Source: Rhodomicrobium sp.
GTDB lineage: Bacteria > Pseudomonadota > Alphaproteobacteria > Rhizobiales > HXMU1428-3
Reading direction: 5' to 3'
Length of the DNA stretch: 64,000 nt
Assembly: GCA_021604665.1 (NCBI GenBank)
Contig: BQJK01000001.1
Coordinates: 434,001 to 498,000, forward strand
Below, one piece after another: positions 39,037 through 47,997 of the stretch. The position numbers and the translations under genes are program-made. The notes beneath the pieces were generated by a model. That model was not told the DNA's origin. It saw only the letters and a list, made by a program, of their open reading frames with translations, and made no database searches. The first letter of the stretch is position 1. Every line of letters begins with the position of its first letter.

Positions 39037-39825
39037 TTTTGCCCTCGCCTTTGTCTTTGCTTTTGCCATTTAATCAGGAGGCACCATAGTGCTCTTGTAT
39101 TGGCACAACCCAGCCCCAAACTGAAACAAAGCAGAAATGGCGCGGCTGAGATCTGTATTAAAGCGAGCTGTGAAGGAAGGTAAAACCCCACGCCCTGGTC
39201 GAACTATAACCCCTTGCCCCTATCAATCGAATTAATTTGATCAGGCACTGCCCCATGCTTCGGGCTGGCAAATTTGAGTGGATTACCACAGGCGGTAACA
39301 AACTGCGCGGAAATAGAGAACACACCAATCACCTTGCCCAAGCCACTAATAAGGCTCTAGGACCATGTATATTGCAAAAACCCGCAATTCCATAATATAA
39401 GGGATCGCCCGATTAGTGGATAAGGTAGCGCAGTCCAAATGGAAGGGTGAGCAAAACTTAGCTTGATAAAAGCCCGGTTAGCATGTTGAATTTTGTTAGT
39501 GAGTTGCACAAAATTTGCTAGTTTTGATGCACAAACTCATTTTAGCTCACTACAACGGGCGAAATAGGGGAGAAATAAACCAACTAATTTATGATAGTTC
39601 AGGTTTATTTTAGCCAGTAAGAAGGCCATTGCAGGCGCGTGTATGCGGCTAAATTTACCCAAACAAGGGCTAGAGATAGCCAAACAGGGTGGGACAGCCA
39701 AACATCGTCATTAAACGGCCTGATTTAAGAGATGAGTTCATATAATTGTGTAGAGAGTTTTTTAAGGCTTTGGATAGACTATATTAAAATAGTCGGGATA
39801 CCAAAAAATCAAAACGGGTTAAAGC
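39037..39825. other. clpP-clpX intergenic region, about 790 bp
   Basis: Unusually long for these neighbours. Most of it has no recognisable feature; a leftward 71-codon frame at 38976-39191 looks like chance. Around 39497-39552 there is a dyad with internal direct repeats (separate entry). Confidence 0.4.
39497..39552. repeat. dyad with internal direct repeats upstream of clpX
   Basis: TAGTGAG (39497-39503) is repeated inverted as CTCACTA (39546-39552). Between them TGCACAAA occurs twice in the same orientation (39505-39512 and 39528-39535), 23 bp apart. It could be a cooperative protein-binding site about 270 bp upstream of clpX. Confidence 0.4.
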
Positions 39826-41085
39826 ATGAGCGGAAGCGAAACAAAAAATACACTCTATTGTTCTTTCTGTGGCAAGAGCCAGCATGAAGTTCGCAAACTG
39901 ATTGCCGGACCCACAGTATTCATTTGTGATGAGTGTGTTGAATTATGTATGGATATCATACGTGAGGAAAACAAAACTTCCCTCGTAAAGTCCAATGATG
40001 GTGTGCCAACCCCAACAGAAATCTGCAAGGTCCTTGACGATTATGTAATCGGCCAGGCCCATGCAAAGCGGGTTCTCTCCGTTGCGGTTCACAACCATTA
40101 TAAACGCCTCAATCACGGCCAGAAAAATGGCGACGTCGAATTAGCAAAATCAAACATTCTGTTAATCGGCCCAACCGGCTGCGGTAAAACGCTGCTGGCA
40201 CAAACATTGGCCCGCATTCTGGATGTACCTTTCACAATGGCAGATGCCACCACGCTCACAGAAGCAGGCTATGTCGGTGAAGACGTTGAAAATATCATAC
40301 TGAAGCTTCTCCAGTCAGCTGATTACAATGTTGAGCGCGCACAGCGCGGCATCGTCTATATAGATGAGGTCGATAAAATCAGCCGCAAGGCAGACAACCC
40401 CTCAATAACCAGGGATGTCTCAGGCGAAGGTGTGCAGCAAGCGCTGTTGAAAATTATGGAAGGCACAGTAGCCAGTGTGCCACCCCAAGGGGGCCGTAAG
40501 CATCCGCAGCAAGAATTCCTGCAGGTTGATACAACCAACATCCTGTTCATATGCGGCGGCGCTTTTGCCGGCTTGGAAAAAATCATCGCAGACCGCGGAC
40601 GTACAACATCAATCGGCTTTGGCGCTAGCGTCATCGCGGAAGATGAGCGCCGCACAGGTGAATTGTTAAAAATCGTCGAGCCTGAAGATCTGCTGCGTTT
40701 CGGTCTTATCCCCGAGTTTATCGGCCGTGTGCCGGTACTGGCAACGCTGGAAGACCTGGACGAAGAAGCGTTGGTTCAAATTTTGACCGAACCGAAAAAC
40801 GCGCTCGTCAAACAGTATCAGCGCCTGTTTGAGATGGAAGATTTGCAATTGACCTTCTCAGAAGAGGCACTGCATGGCATTGCCCGCCGCGCAATTGAGC
40901 GGAAAACAGGGGCCCGGGGCCTACGCTCAATCATGGAAGGCATCCTGCTGGACACTATGTTCGAGCTGCCTGAGCTAGATGGCGTCGAAGAGATTGTCAT
41001 CAGCCCTGAAGTTGTTGAAGGCCAGGCTAAACCGCTTAAAATCTATGCTGAACGCTCCGCTGATGAGGTGACAACCAGCGCTTGA
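39826..41085 (+). CDS. clpX: ATP-dependent Clp protease ATP-binding subunit ClpX
   Basis: A 419-residue AAA+ unfoldase. The N-terminal zinc-binding domain has four cysteines ([11 protein letters not shown]...[10 protein letters not shown]). Walker A is GPTGCGKT, Walker B is [10 protein letters not shown], the ClpP-docking IGF loop is TSIGFGA, and sensor II is in [12 protein letters not shown]. In alphaproteobacteria ClpXP also controls cell-cycle regulators such as CtrA. Confidence 0.98.
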   Translation: MSGSETKNTLYCSFCGKSQHEVRKLIAGPTVFICDECVELCMDIIREENKTSLVKSNDGVPTPTEICKVLDDYVIGQAHAKRVLSVAVHNHYKRLNHGQKNGDVELAKSNILLIGPTGCGKTLLAQTLARILDVPFTMADATTLTEAGYVGEDVENIILKLLQSADYNVERAQRGIVYIDEVDKISRKADNPSITRDVSGEGVQQALLKIMEGTVASVPPQGGRKHPQQEFLQVDTTNILFICGGAFAGLEKIIADRGRTTSIGFGASVIAEDERRTGELLKIVEPEDLLRFGLIPEFIGRVPVLATLEDLDEEALVQILTEPKNALVKQYQRLFEMEDLQLTFSEEALHGIARRAIERKTGARGLRSIMEGILLDTMFELPELDGVEEIVISPEVVEGQAKPLKIYAERSADEVTTSA

Positions 41086-41151
41086 TGAAAGCTAGACTGA
41101 GTGAAAATAGGGCAGTCGCCCATAGCAATCACTCAGATATACTATAAAAGA

Positions 41152-41190
41152 GAGGGGCGCAGGGTCTTTAAAAGAGCCGCGCCCCTTTTC
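41152..41190 (+). terminator. intrinsic terminator of clpX
   Basis: AGGGGCGC pairs with GCGCCCCT, with further inner pairing around CTTTAAAAG, and is followed by TTTTCT. Confidence 0.85.
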
Positions 41191-41689
41191 TATATGGCAT
41201 CTCTTAAGGCAATTGCCCGATCTTTAAATAGCCCCCTTCAAATTTAGAGTTATGCCCTTATCTATAATCTATGAGAAAGCTCAAATGACGGGAATAATCC
41301 CTCTTTAAAGGCAAATTCAGGGAAAACCTTGAATAGCTGGAGTAAATGCCCATTTAAAGACACATCACCGCGTTTAATAAAATATGGACGCTTAGATGTA
41401 GATCTGGATCAACCAACAATAACGATAATGTGGAATAAGAGCACAAAATCCAGAGCTGTTACGCTGGTGAAAGCCAACCCATGTTAACATTCCCGTTAAG
41501 GGTTATAACGAATGACAGAACAGGGAATTAAGAAGAACACTGCCTAAAAAAATAACTCGGCAGCAACCACATTTAAGGGTTGGAATCCGGAAGCGATTAC
41601 TTATATGCTGCCAGATTGTTCTCACCCGGTTCTGGGTAAAATAAAGATGACTACGGCCCATCCGGGCCGGAGGAAAGGCCAGGAATAAG
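41191..41689. other. clpX-lon intergenic region and lon leader
   Basis: About 500 bp, containing the heat-shock-type promoter listed separately and then a long leader to lon. GGCCCATCCGGGCC near 41657 forms a short hairpin just before the lon ribosome binding site. Confidence 0.4.
41328..41356 (+). promoter_or_regulatory. candidate sigma-32 (RpoH) promoter of lon
   Basis: CTTGAA (41328-41333), a 15-bp spacer, then CCCATTTA (41349-41356) agrees well with the heat-shock consensus CTTGAA...CCCCATNT. It would give a leader of about 325 nt before lon. Confidence 0.5.
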
Positions 41690-44122
41690 ATGACCGATAC
41701 ACCCGAGAAAAAGCCAGAAGAAGCGCAAGACGGAGTTTATCCGGTACTGCCGCTCAGAGATATTGTGGTCTTCCCCTATATGATAGTTCCCCTCTTCGTT
41801 GGGCGGGAAAAATCTATCAATGCGCTAGAAGAGGTGATGCGCACAGACAAGCAAATCCTTCTCGTCGCACAAAAAAATGCAGGTGACGATGATCCTGAAC
41901 CCGATCAGATTTATAAAACCGGCACGCTGGCAACAGTTCTGCAATTGCTAAAATTGCCCGATGGCACTGTCAAAGTGCTCGTCGAAGGCTCAAGCCGCGC
42001 TATTGTTAAAGACTATAAAGAGAACGATAACTACTTCGAGGCAGAAATTGAGGCCGTCGATGAAGGCGTTGGCGATAGCGATGAAATTGAAGCGCTGGCG
42101 CGGTCTGCAATCACCCAATTTGAAAGCTACGTGAAGCTGAACAAGAAAATCTCACCAGAGGTAATCGGTTCAGTTAATCAGATTGATGATTATTCAAAAC
42201 TGGCAGATACTATTGCCTCTCATCTGGCTGTTAAAATTTCCGAAAAACAGGAAATTCTGGAAATCACATCCATTTCCGACCGGTTGGAGCGTGTCTTCAC
42301 ATTCATGGAAAGTGAAATTTCTGTTCTCCAGGTTGAGAAGAAAATCCGCTCTCGTGTGAAACGTCAGATGGAAAAAACTCAACGCGAATATTATCTGAAC
42401 GAGCAAATGAAGGCCATTCAGAAGGAACTTGGCGACAGCGATGACGGCCGGGATGACATTGCTGAATTCGAAGAAAAAATCGAAGAAACCAAGCTCACTA
42501 AAGAAGCCCGTGAAAAAGCACTGGCCGAGCTGAAAAAGCTGCGCCAGATGAGCCCGATGTCTGCTGAAGCCACAGTTGTTCGCAACTATCTTGAATGGCT
42601 ATTAAACATTCCATGGGGCACAAAAGGTCGCATTAAGCGTGATTTGGATGAAGCCCAGAACGTGCTTGATGAAGAGCATTACGGCCTCGAGAAGGTTAAG
42701 GAGCGCATCCTTGAGTATCTTGCTGTGCAACAACGGACAAACAAACTGAAAGGCCCAATTCTTTGCCTAGTTGGCCCCCCCGGCGTTGGTAAAACATCGC
42801 TAGGTAAGTCAATCGCCAAAGCAACAGGCCGTGAGTTCGTTCGCATGTCTCTTGGCGGCGTCCGTGATGAAGCCGAGATCCGTGGCCACCGCCGCACCTA
42901 TATTGGCTCGATGCCTGGTAAGGTCATTCAGTCCATGAAAAAAGCCAAGAAGACCAATCCCTTATTCCTTCTCGATGAGATCGATAAAATGGGTCAGGAC
43001 TTCCGCGGTGATCCGGCATCAGCGCTACTTGAAGTGCTTGATCCAGAGCAAAATGCCACCTTTGCAGATCATTACCTGGAGGTTGATTATGACCTCTCTA
43101 ATGTAATGTTCGTAACAACTGCCAACTCACTAAATATCCCGCCAGCCCTTATGGACCGGATGGAGATCATTCGCTTGGCCGGTTATACGGAAGATGAAAA
43201 GGTAGAAATTGCCCGCCGTCATTTAATCCCCTCACAAATTCAGTCTCATGGGCTTGAAGAGAATGAGTGGAGCATTGATGATGAGGCGCTTAAAACCGTC
43301 ATAAGAAGCTACACCCGTGAAGCTGGTGTCCGTAATCTCGAGCGTGAGATTGCCAATCTGGCCCGTAAAGCGGTCAAAGAGATTATGACCAAAGAAGACG
43401 TCACAAGCGTCACAGTCACGGCTGAAAATCTCGGCGACTATCTGGGTGTCACCAAATTCCGCTTCGGTGAAACTGAAGGCGAAGATATGGTCGGTGTTGT
43501 CACTGGCCTGGCCTGGACCGAAGTTGGCGGTGAGCTGCTAACTGTTGAAGGTGTGATGATGCCAGGCAAGGGCAAAATGTCCGTCACTGGTAATCTGCGC
43601 GATGTGATGAAAGAATCAATTCAGGCCGCCTCCGCCTATGTGCGGTCACGTTGTATTGATTTTGGCATAGAGCCACCGCTTTTCGAGCGCAAGGACATCC
43701 ACGTCCACGTGCCTGAAGGGGCAACACCTAAGGATGGTCCATCAGCTGGTGTCGCCATGATCACGGCGATCATCTCAATCATGACCGGTATCCCGATCAG
43801 GAAAGATGTTGCCATGACAGGTGAGATTACCCTGCGCGGCCGGGTTCTGCCGATTGGCGGCCTGAAGGAGAAACTCCTCGCTGCGTTGCGCGGCGGTATC
43901 AAAAAGGTCATCATTCCGGAAGAGAATGTAAAAGACCTGGTTGAGATCCCTGATAATGTGAAAAACGGGCTGGAAATCATCCCCGTTTCACGCATGGAAG
44001 AGGTGGTCCGCATCGCATTAACTGAGATGCCAACCGCCATTGAATGGGATGAAAATGCGGAAGATAAATCCGCACCCGTCACAAATGAAGACGGCTCAAC
44101 AACCATTGTAACGGCGCATTAA
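41690..44122 (+). CDS. lon: ATP-dependent protease Lon
   Basis: An 810-residue AAA+ protease. An N-terminal LON substrate-binding domain (YPVLPLRDIVVFPYMIVPLFVGREKS) precedes the ATPase with Walker A GPPGVGKTSLGKSIA and Walker B LFLLDEIDKMG. The C-terminal protease has the Ser-Lys dyad in PKDGPSAGVAM (Ser near 684) and GGLKEKLLAA (Lys near 727). A GGAGGAAAGG site precedes the ATG. Length is normal. Confidence 0.98.
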   Translation: MTDTPEKKPEEAQDGVYPVLPLRDIVVFPYMIVPLFVGREKSINALEEVMRTDKQILLVAQKNAGDDDPEPDQIYKTGTLATVLQLLKLPDGTVKVLVEGSSRAIVKDYKENDNYFEAEIEAVDEGVGDSDEIEALARSAITQFESYVKLNKKISPEVIGSVNQIDDYSKLADTIASHLAVKISEKQEILEITSISDRLERVFTFMESEISVLQVEKKIRSRVKRQMEKTQREYYLNEQMKAIQKELGDSDDGRDDIAEFEEKIEETKLTKEAREKALAELKKLRQMSPMSAEATVVRNYLEWLLNIPWGTKGRIKRDLDEAQNVLDEEHYGLEKVKERILEYLAVQQRTNKLKGPILCLVGPPGVGKTSLGKSIAKATGREFVRMSLGGVRDEAEIRGHRRTYIGSMPGKVIQSMKKAKKTNPLFLLDEIDKMGQDFRGDPASALLEVLDPEQNATFADHYLEVDYDLSNVMFVTTANSLNIPPALMDRMEIIRLAGYTEDEKVEIARRHLIPSQIQSHGLEENEWSIDDEALKTVIRSYTREAGVRNLEREIANLARKAVKEIMTKEDVTSVTVTAENLGDYLGVTKFRFGETEGEDMVGVVTGLAWTEVGGELLTVEGVMMPGKGKMSVTGNLRDVMKESIQAASAYVRSRCIDFGIEPPLFERKDIHVHVPEGATPKDGPSAGVAMITAIISIMTGIPIRKDVAMTGEITLRGRVLPIGGLKEKLLAALRGGIKKVIIPEENVKDLVEIPDNVKNGLEIIPVSRMEEVVRIALTEMPTAIEWDENAEDKSAPVTNEDGSTTIVTAH

Positions 44123-44127
44123 TCAAG

Positions 44128-44172
44128 GCGGCCCGGCAGAGAAATCCGCCGGGCCGCATTTCAGTTTTTCTA
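44128..44172 (+). terminator. intrinsic terminator of lon
   Basis: A perfect 10-bp GC-rich stem (GCGGCCCGGC and its complement, arms 44128-44137 and 44148-44157), then ATTTCAGTTTTT. Confidence 0.8.
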
Positions 44173-44322
44173 ACGGCCTCAGGTCGTGTTATACTTTTCT
44201 ATGATCTTTTAAAATGGAGGCTTGATTTTATTAGCAAGCTCACTTAATAAGATCACTCTTAACATGTTAGATACCGAATTCACGCGGTCGAGTTTAACCT
44301 TAAACTCCCGCCAGTCTATTTC

Positions 44323-44398
44323 GGGCGATTAGCTCAGTTGGGAGAGCATCTCGTTTACACCGAGAGGGTCGGCAGTTCGAGCCTGTCATCGCCCACCA
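44323..44398 (+). tRNA. tRNA-Val (anticodon TAC)
   Basis: A 76-nt tRNA with GGGCGAT acceptor arm pairing with the 3' ATCGCCC, anticodon arm TCTCG-TTTACAC-CGAGA giving TAC, T-loop TTCGAGC, and encoded CCA. The adjacent convergent integrase points to it as the prophage attachment gene. Confidence 0.97.
44365..44398. other. probable attachment site attL in the 3' half of tRNA-Val
   Basis: The integrase gene ends 100 bp from the tRNA 3' end. Tyrosine integrases of this type usually recombine in the anticodon-to-3' region and keep the tRNA intact. The matching attR copy should lie beyond the right edge of the window, so the exact core cannot be fixed here. Confidence 0.5.
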
Positions 44399-44412
44399 TC
44401 TAAAACATGAAT

Positions 44413-44454
44413 AAAACCAGTTAGTTAGTTAACTCTAGCTAGCTGGTTTTTTCT
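44413..44454 (+). terminator. stem-loop between tRNA-Val and the integrase gene
   Basis: AAAACCAG (44413-44420) pairs with CTGGTTTT (44443-44450), with extra pairing of TAG and CTA inside, and is followed by more T residues. It can stop transcription from the tRNA; the A-rich left arm gives U residues on the minus strand, so it may also end the integrase operon. Confidence 0.75.
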
Positions 44455-44497
44455 TTCCTTCTGAAAATTATAACGTACCATGTACGCTAACTCAAAA

Positions 44498-45556
44498 TTA
44501 ATCACTTAGATTTTGATCGATAAATTGCGCCGCGTTCTCGAAATATTCCGGCGTCGTCTTTGCATAGACTGATTTCGTGATCTCAATATTAGAGTGACCA
44601 AGCCACTCGCTGATAACCTCTATTGGCACATCTTTTCTCATAAGAGTGCCTGTGGTATGTCTTACTGTGTGAGGACTTACCCCTTCGATGCCAGCTTTCT
44701 CGCATGTTCGCTTGAATGCCTTCTTGATAGATTTAACCGGCTTACCGTTCCACTCGATCACATATTTTGTGAGAGCTCCAGTCTTTGCGTCTAAAAGGGC
44801 CGCTTTGGCATAGCGGGTGAGTTTTTGAATGGCTCTTCTTTTTCTTCTGGTCTTGGACATGGGGTCATAGAGATATTCGCCTCTAAGGTCGATCACGTCA
44901 CTTTCAAAATCTATCTGGTCCCACTTCATCTCAAGGATGGCGCCAGACCTTGCGCCTGTTGTAAAGGCCATAATAAAAAACAGTTTAATGTGAGGTGTTG
45001 TAGCGTGTTGTATGAACGCCTTGATTTCTTCGCTGGTCATAACGCGCTCTCGCGGCTTTGATTTGTTGGGCAACCAGACGTAGCGCGCATCATCAGCTTT
45101 AAGTCTGCGGGTTTTAATTGACCAGTTAATGAGCGTTCTTAATTGTAATAGTTCTGTCCAGACAGTTGAGGGGGCTAGGCCTAATGCAAATCTCTCTCTT
45201 GCATAATCGCGGCAACTGTCTTCAGTGATATTTTGTGGCAGCATCTCATTAAACCTTGGCGATAGTGCCTTCCAGGAATTCAGAAAGTTTTTGGGGTTCT
45301 TGCCGTCTTTGACTTTTTCAACCAGATATTGTTCAAACAGATAGCCGATCGTTTTCTCATCAACCGGCTGTATTAGTTCGGCTTTTGACGCGAATTTATC
45401 AAGTGCAGTTCTTGCAGCGCTTTCGTTTGTTTGACCGAGGGTGACCTGTTTGCGTTTTCCGCCCTCATCGTACCAGAAAGCGACCGCGCAGCCCCTATGC
45501 CTACCAAGGCGGAATTTTCCAACGTGGTGTCGTCTCCAGCGCTTTCTCTTTCCCAT
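44498..45556 (-). CDS. int: prophage tyrosine integrase
   Basis: A 352-residue tyrosine recombinase that integrates the phage at tRNA-Val. An N-terminal Arg-rich arm-binding part (MGKRKRWRRHHVGKFRLG) is followed by a core-binding domain (about 75-165) and the catalytic domain with Arg in TTGARSGAILEMKW, H-x-x-R in SPHTVRHTTG, LGHSN and the tyrosine in SVYAKT. It is the last gene of the leftward operon, and its first 184 bp overlap the excisionase gene in another frame. Confidence 0.95.
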   Translation of the reverse strand: MGKRKRWRRHHVGKFRLGRHRGCAVAFWYDEGGKRKQVTLGQTNESAARTALDKFASKAELIQPVDEKTIGYLFEQYLVEKVKDGKNPKNFLNSWKALSPRFNEMLPQNITEDSCRDYARERFALGLAPSTVWTELLQLRTLINWSIKTRRLKADDARYVWLPNKSKPRERVMTSEEIKAFIQHATTPHIKLFFIMAFTTGARSGAILEMKWDQIDFESDVIDLRGEYLYDPMSKTRRKRRAIQKLTRYAKAALLDAKTGALTKYVIEWNGKPVKSIKKAFKRTCEKAGIEGVSPHTVRHTTGTLMRKDVPIEVISEWLGHSNIEITKSVYAKTTPEYFENAAQFIDQNLSD

Positions 45557-45717
45557 CTCTCCACCTCATCAAGCCGTATTCTTTGCAGGGCGTTGCCGAC
45601 CTTGAATGCCTTTAGCTTGCCTTCCTGTATCATTTTATAAATCGTGTTGGTAGAGCAACCCCAGCGATCAGCAAGAGTTGCGGCTGTAAAAATCTGTGGT
45701 GATATTGTCTCTGCCAT
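45373..45717 (-). CDS. excisionase-like HTH protein
   Basis: A 114-residue protein. Residues 8-57 (FTAATLADRWGCSTNTIYKM...) form a MerR/excisionase-type winged helix (helix-turn-helix 17). Residues 58-114 are encoded by DNA shared with the 5' end of int in a different frame and look disordered. It is probably the recombination directionality factor. AAGGAG lies in front of its ATG, inside the end of the preceding small gene. Confidence 0.85.
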   Translation of the reverse strand: MAETISPQIFTAATLADRWGCSTNTIYKMIQEGKLKAFKVGNALQRIRLDEVERWERESAGDDTTLENSALVGIGAARSLSGTMRAENANRSPSVKQTKALQELHLINSRQKPN

Positions 45718-45719
45718 GC

Positions 45720-45899
45720 TTATTGCTCCTTAACCGGCTCTGAGATAGAAATCATCAAATCCCAGCCGTCTTCCTCACTTATTCCAAATTCGTGACATGT
45801 CACCGAGAAAGCCGCCATTTCTCCCATGCGCTGCTCGTTATCTTCCAGCGCCTCTGAAAACTCGTGGGCGTCTACGTGGTGAGTTTTTCTTTTACTCAT
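45720..45899 (-). CDS. small phage protein, function unknown
   Basis: A 59-residue acidic protein starting MSKRKTHHVDAHEFSEALED and ending SEPVKEQ. AAGGAG lies 10 bp before the ATG. It is tightly packed, with 2 bp to the excisionase start. No family recognised. Confidence 0.75.
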   Translation of the reverse strand: MSKRKTHHVDAHEFSEALEDNEQRMGEMAAFSVTCHEFGISEEDGWDLMISISEPVKEQ

Positions 45900-45902
45900 T
45901 CT

Positions 45903-46256
45903 CTATTGCTCCTTGTCTTGGGTGGGGAGGCGCTCAAAATCGTAACAATCTTGACAAAATACTTTGTCCCCTAACAACTCATGATCATCGTCTGTAAAGC
46001 CACACCCATCACACTCAACCTGCCACCTAATTTTTAAATATTCAGATTTAGGAATCGTATTTTGCGCCGCTAAGTACTTATCCATTGCAGGGACACGTTG
46101 AACAACGACCCCTTCCGTAAATTCCTCACCGCTCCCCCCGAACCAACTTATACAATATTGCTCTAGAGCATCAGTTTCGGTCGTGGCGAAAATGACTTCT
46201 CCGTTTGGCTCATCACCCCTAGCTTCTGGTTTATATATTGCGTAAGCCCGACTCAT
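45903..46256 (-). CDS. phage protein with a C-terminal zinc-ribbon-like motif
   Basis: About 117 residues. The N-terminal part (RAYAIYKPEARGDEPNGEVIFATTE...) looks like a small mixed fold. The C-terminal part carries two CxxC pairs (VECDGCGF and FCQDCYDF), consistent with a zinc ribbon. The frame opens at 46337, but ATG 46256 has AAGGA in front and overlaps the upstream stop as ATGA. Function unknown. Confidence 0.78.
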   Translation of the reverse strand: MSRAYAIYKPEARGDEPNGEVIFATTETDALEQYCISWFGGSGEEFTEGVVVQRVPAMDKYLAAQNTIPKSEYLKIRWQVECDGCGFTDDDHELLGDKVFCQDCYDFERLPTQDKEQ

Positions 46257-46429
46257 TCTTCTGCTTCCTTGTCTTTGGTGGGGAGGTGATCTGCGCACCC
46301 GCTTATTGTTCTGAGGGGTGTGAACCACCGTTGCCAAAATACGCTAGGCTCTGTCCCGCTATCTCTGTGGCGGCGGCATGATTCAGACAATGGACAATCA
46401 GGTTCTGCGCACATGGCTATGTCTGGCAT
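46253..46429 (-). CDS. small Cys-rich phage protein
   Basis: A 58-residue protein whose N terminus MPDIAMCAEPDCPLSESCRR has three spaced cysteines followed by basic residues and an aromatic stretch (VFWQRWFTPL). It resembles tiny phage proteins with a CxxxxCxxxxxC metal-knuckle pattern. Its stop overlaps the next start (ATGA), so translation is coupled. Confidence 0.75.
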   Translation of the reverse strand: MPDIAMCAEPDCPLSESCRRHRDSGTEPSVFWQRWFTPLRTISGCADHLPTKDKEAEE

Positions 46430-46475
46430 TGATCAGCTCTCTTCTTTCTGTTGTGGGAGGGGGTAGGCCGCCACA

Positions 46476-46892
46476 TTAATTGTCGAACCAGAAAACAACA
46501 CGGTACTGATCGTCAGGCTCTGCATGTAATTGAAATAAATCATATTCAATGTAATTTGCTCTGATACCAAGCTCGTCCGAATAAAATGGCTCTTTTTCAA
46601 AGATTGATGTTTTCCAAATTTCTATAAACTCAGATAGGGCCATGTTAGACGATGAATGGTTATCTGTGGGGCACTCTGAAAACTTGAGCCAAGCCAGGCG
46701 ACTAATATCACTCGGCAGACCTCTTGGATAATTATCACCGCGCCCCCTCACGTTTGCTAGTGCAGCAAAAAAATCATAATTTCTCTGGGCAAATACAGGC
46801 CTTCGTGAAGGCAAATCATCAGTGCAATAAAGGCCTAACCATTCAGTTTCATGCACCTTCTTTTCTAGGACTATGTGAATATCGCAACCCAT
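46476..46892 (-). CDS. conserved phage protein (MGCDIH family), function unknown
   Basis: A 138-residue protein with the recurrent phage pattern MGCDIHIVLE at the start, QRNYDFFAALANVRGRGD in the middle and a Trp-rich end. This family is common in tailed phages without a known role. It overlaps the end of the preceding gene at the start codon. Confidence 0.85.
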   Translation of the reverse strand: MGCDIHIVLEKKVHETEWLGLYCTDDLPSRRPVFAQRNYDFFAALANVRGRGDNYPRGLPSDISRLAWLKFSECPTDNHSSSNMALSEFIEIWKTSIFEKEPFYSDELGIRANYIEYDLFQLHAEPDDQYRVVFWFDN

Positions 46893-47188
46893 CAGCTTTC
46901 TTCTTTCTGTTGGTGTGGGAGGGGGTAGAGGTGGGAGGGGTAAATCTGAACTTCTGCCCGGTCGGTTTCATCAAATGTATAAATATTGCCTTTAGCTGTT
47001 CTCACGATCTGCCAATTACCGTTATATTTTACGTAATACGTCACTGCTGGCTTAGCATCCTCCGGCTTAATCCCTTCCTTAAAGGCAGAGAGTTCAGCTT
47101 TAAGCTCTTCATAAGCTTTGGTGTTATCTGCTATGATCCGCTCTAATTTCTCAGCGTATTCTCTCCAGTCTTTTACTGATTTGTTCAT
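46892..47188 (-). CDS. phage protein with N-terminal coiled coil, function unknown
   Basis: About 98 residues: a helix (VKDWREYAEKLERIIADNTKAYEELKAEL, split here as the helix of residues 5-35) and a small beta-rich part (TYYVKYNGNWQIVR). ATG 47188 has GGCGGGAAAG in front and the open frame upstream is used by the neighbouring HNH gene. Starts 4 bp inside the HNH gene's end. Confidence 0.7.
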   Translation of the reverse strand: MNKSVKDWREYAEKLERIIADNTKAYEELKAELSAFKEGIKPEDAKPAVTYYVKYNGNWQIVRTAKGNIYTFDETDRAEVQIYPSHLYPLPHQQKEES

Positions 47189-47592
47189 CTTTCCCGCCTT
47201 TCTACAGAACCGCTGATCTTCTTTTTCCATGGGCTTTCTCTATTTGTCTTAAACCCTGGGGAGTTTATCTTTGCCTTGGGGCCTGTTTTGGTTTGGCCTG
47301 TAAGGCGCTTGTGCTTGGCTGCGCTGGACGTGTCTTTCTTGGTTTTCTTTAAATGCTCAGAAGAGAGGACAAGCTGAATGTTTCTGGGGTCGTTAACGTC
47401 AATCCATTCATCTGTTGGCCACCAGTGAATCTTTCCTTCTTCATTGGCTTTCCAAATTTCAACGATGTGATCTTCGTGAATATTATCGTCTAGGGTCATC
47501 TTTACCTTGGAAATCCCACACTTGCCGCCCTGCTCAAACCATTTGAGCGCATATTGTTTTTTAGTAAGGGGTTTTCTTTTTGCCTTAGCCAT
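47185..47592 (-). CDS. putative HNH nuclease-like phage protein
   Basis: A 135-residue basic protein. GKCGISKVKMTLDDNIHEDHIVEIW gives the zinc/His pattern (Cys, then H-x-D-H) and WIDVNDPRNIQLVLSSEHLKKTKKD the second half with Asn and His, as in HNH endonucleases. The C-terminal third is Lys/Arg-rich. It may act in recombination or DNA processing in this operon. The second CxxC of typical HNH proteins is missing, so assignment is moderate. Confidence 0.65.
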   Translation of the reverse strand: MAKAKRKPLTKKQYALKWFEQGGKCGISKVKMTLDDNIHEDHIVEIWKANEEGKIHWWPTDEWIDVNDPRNIQLVLSSEHLKKTKKDTSSAAKHKRLTGQTKTGPKAKINSPGFKTNRESPWKKKISGSVERRER

Positions 47593-47850
47593 TCACTCCC
47601 CCTCAAGGCCTTCAATGTATTCAATGGCATCTTTTTTTGTGTGGAATGAATTTTTCAAATTAGATGCCTTGCCGAGAAGATAAATGGTGAACATCACTGC
47701 AAAGAAGACCTTATAGAAGGTGCTGCCGCCAATGTAGAATGTATCTATCGCAATAGCCGCGATCATAATGCCAAAGGTGGTCAGATCGCTAACAACGCTT
47801 TGAGCAAAACTTTCACGCATGATGATGATATTTGTATTTTTCTTATCCAT
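47593..47850 (-). CDS. small phage membrane protein
   Basis: An 85-residue protein with two hydrophobic segments (about 22-42 and 46-63) and a charged C terminus (KKDAIEYIEGLEGE). Position in the early operon argues against a holin; superinfection exclusion or membrane association is possible but unproven. GGGGGAG precedes the ATG. Confidence 0.72.
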   Translation of the reverse strand: MDKKNTNIIIMRESFAQSVVSDLTTFGIMIAAIAIDTFYIGGSTFYKVFFAVMFTIYLLGKASNLKNSFHTKKDAIEYIEGLEGE

Positions 47851-47997
47851 TCACTCCCCCTGCAAGTAAATTGCGAACAATGCAAATAATGTTGCCTGCC
47901 TCATCAGAAAATCCCGGTCCATATCTTTATTTCTGCAATCAATAATAAAGGCTGATGTTGATAGAATGCCTGCTGAGATCATTAATATGTTCGTCAT
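47851..47997 (-). CDS. 48-residue phage protein, likely membrane-associated
   Basis: Starts MTNILMISAGILSTSAFIID, with a hydrophobic first 20 residues, a charged middle (CRNKDMDRDF) and a second hydrophobic stretch (ATLFALFAIYL). Its ATG overlaps the stop of the upstream gene (ATGA) and its stop lies 1 bp from the next start. Confidence 0.65.
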   Translation of the reverse strand: MTNILMISAGILSTSAFIIDCRNKDMDRDFLMRQATLFALFAIYLQGE

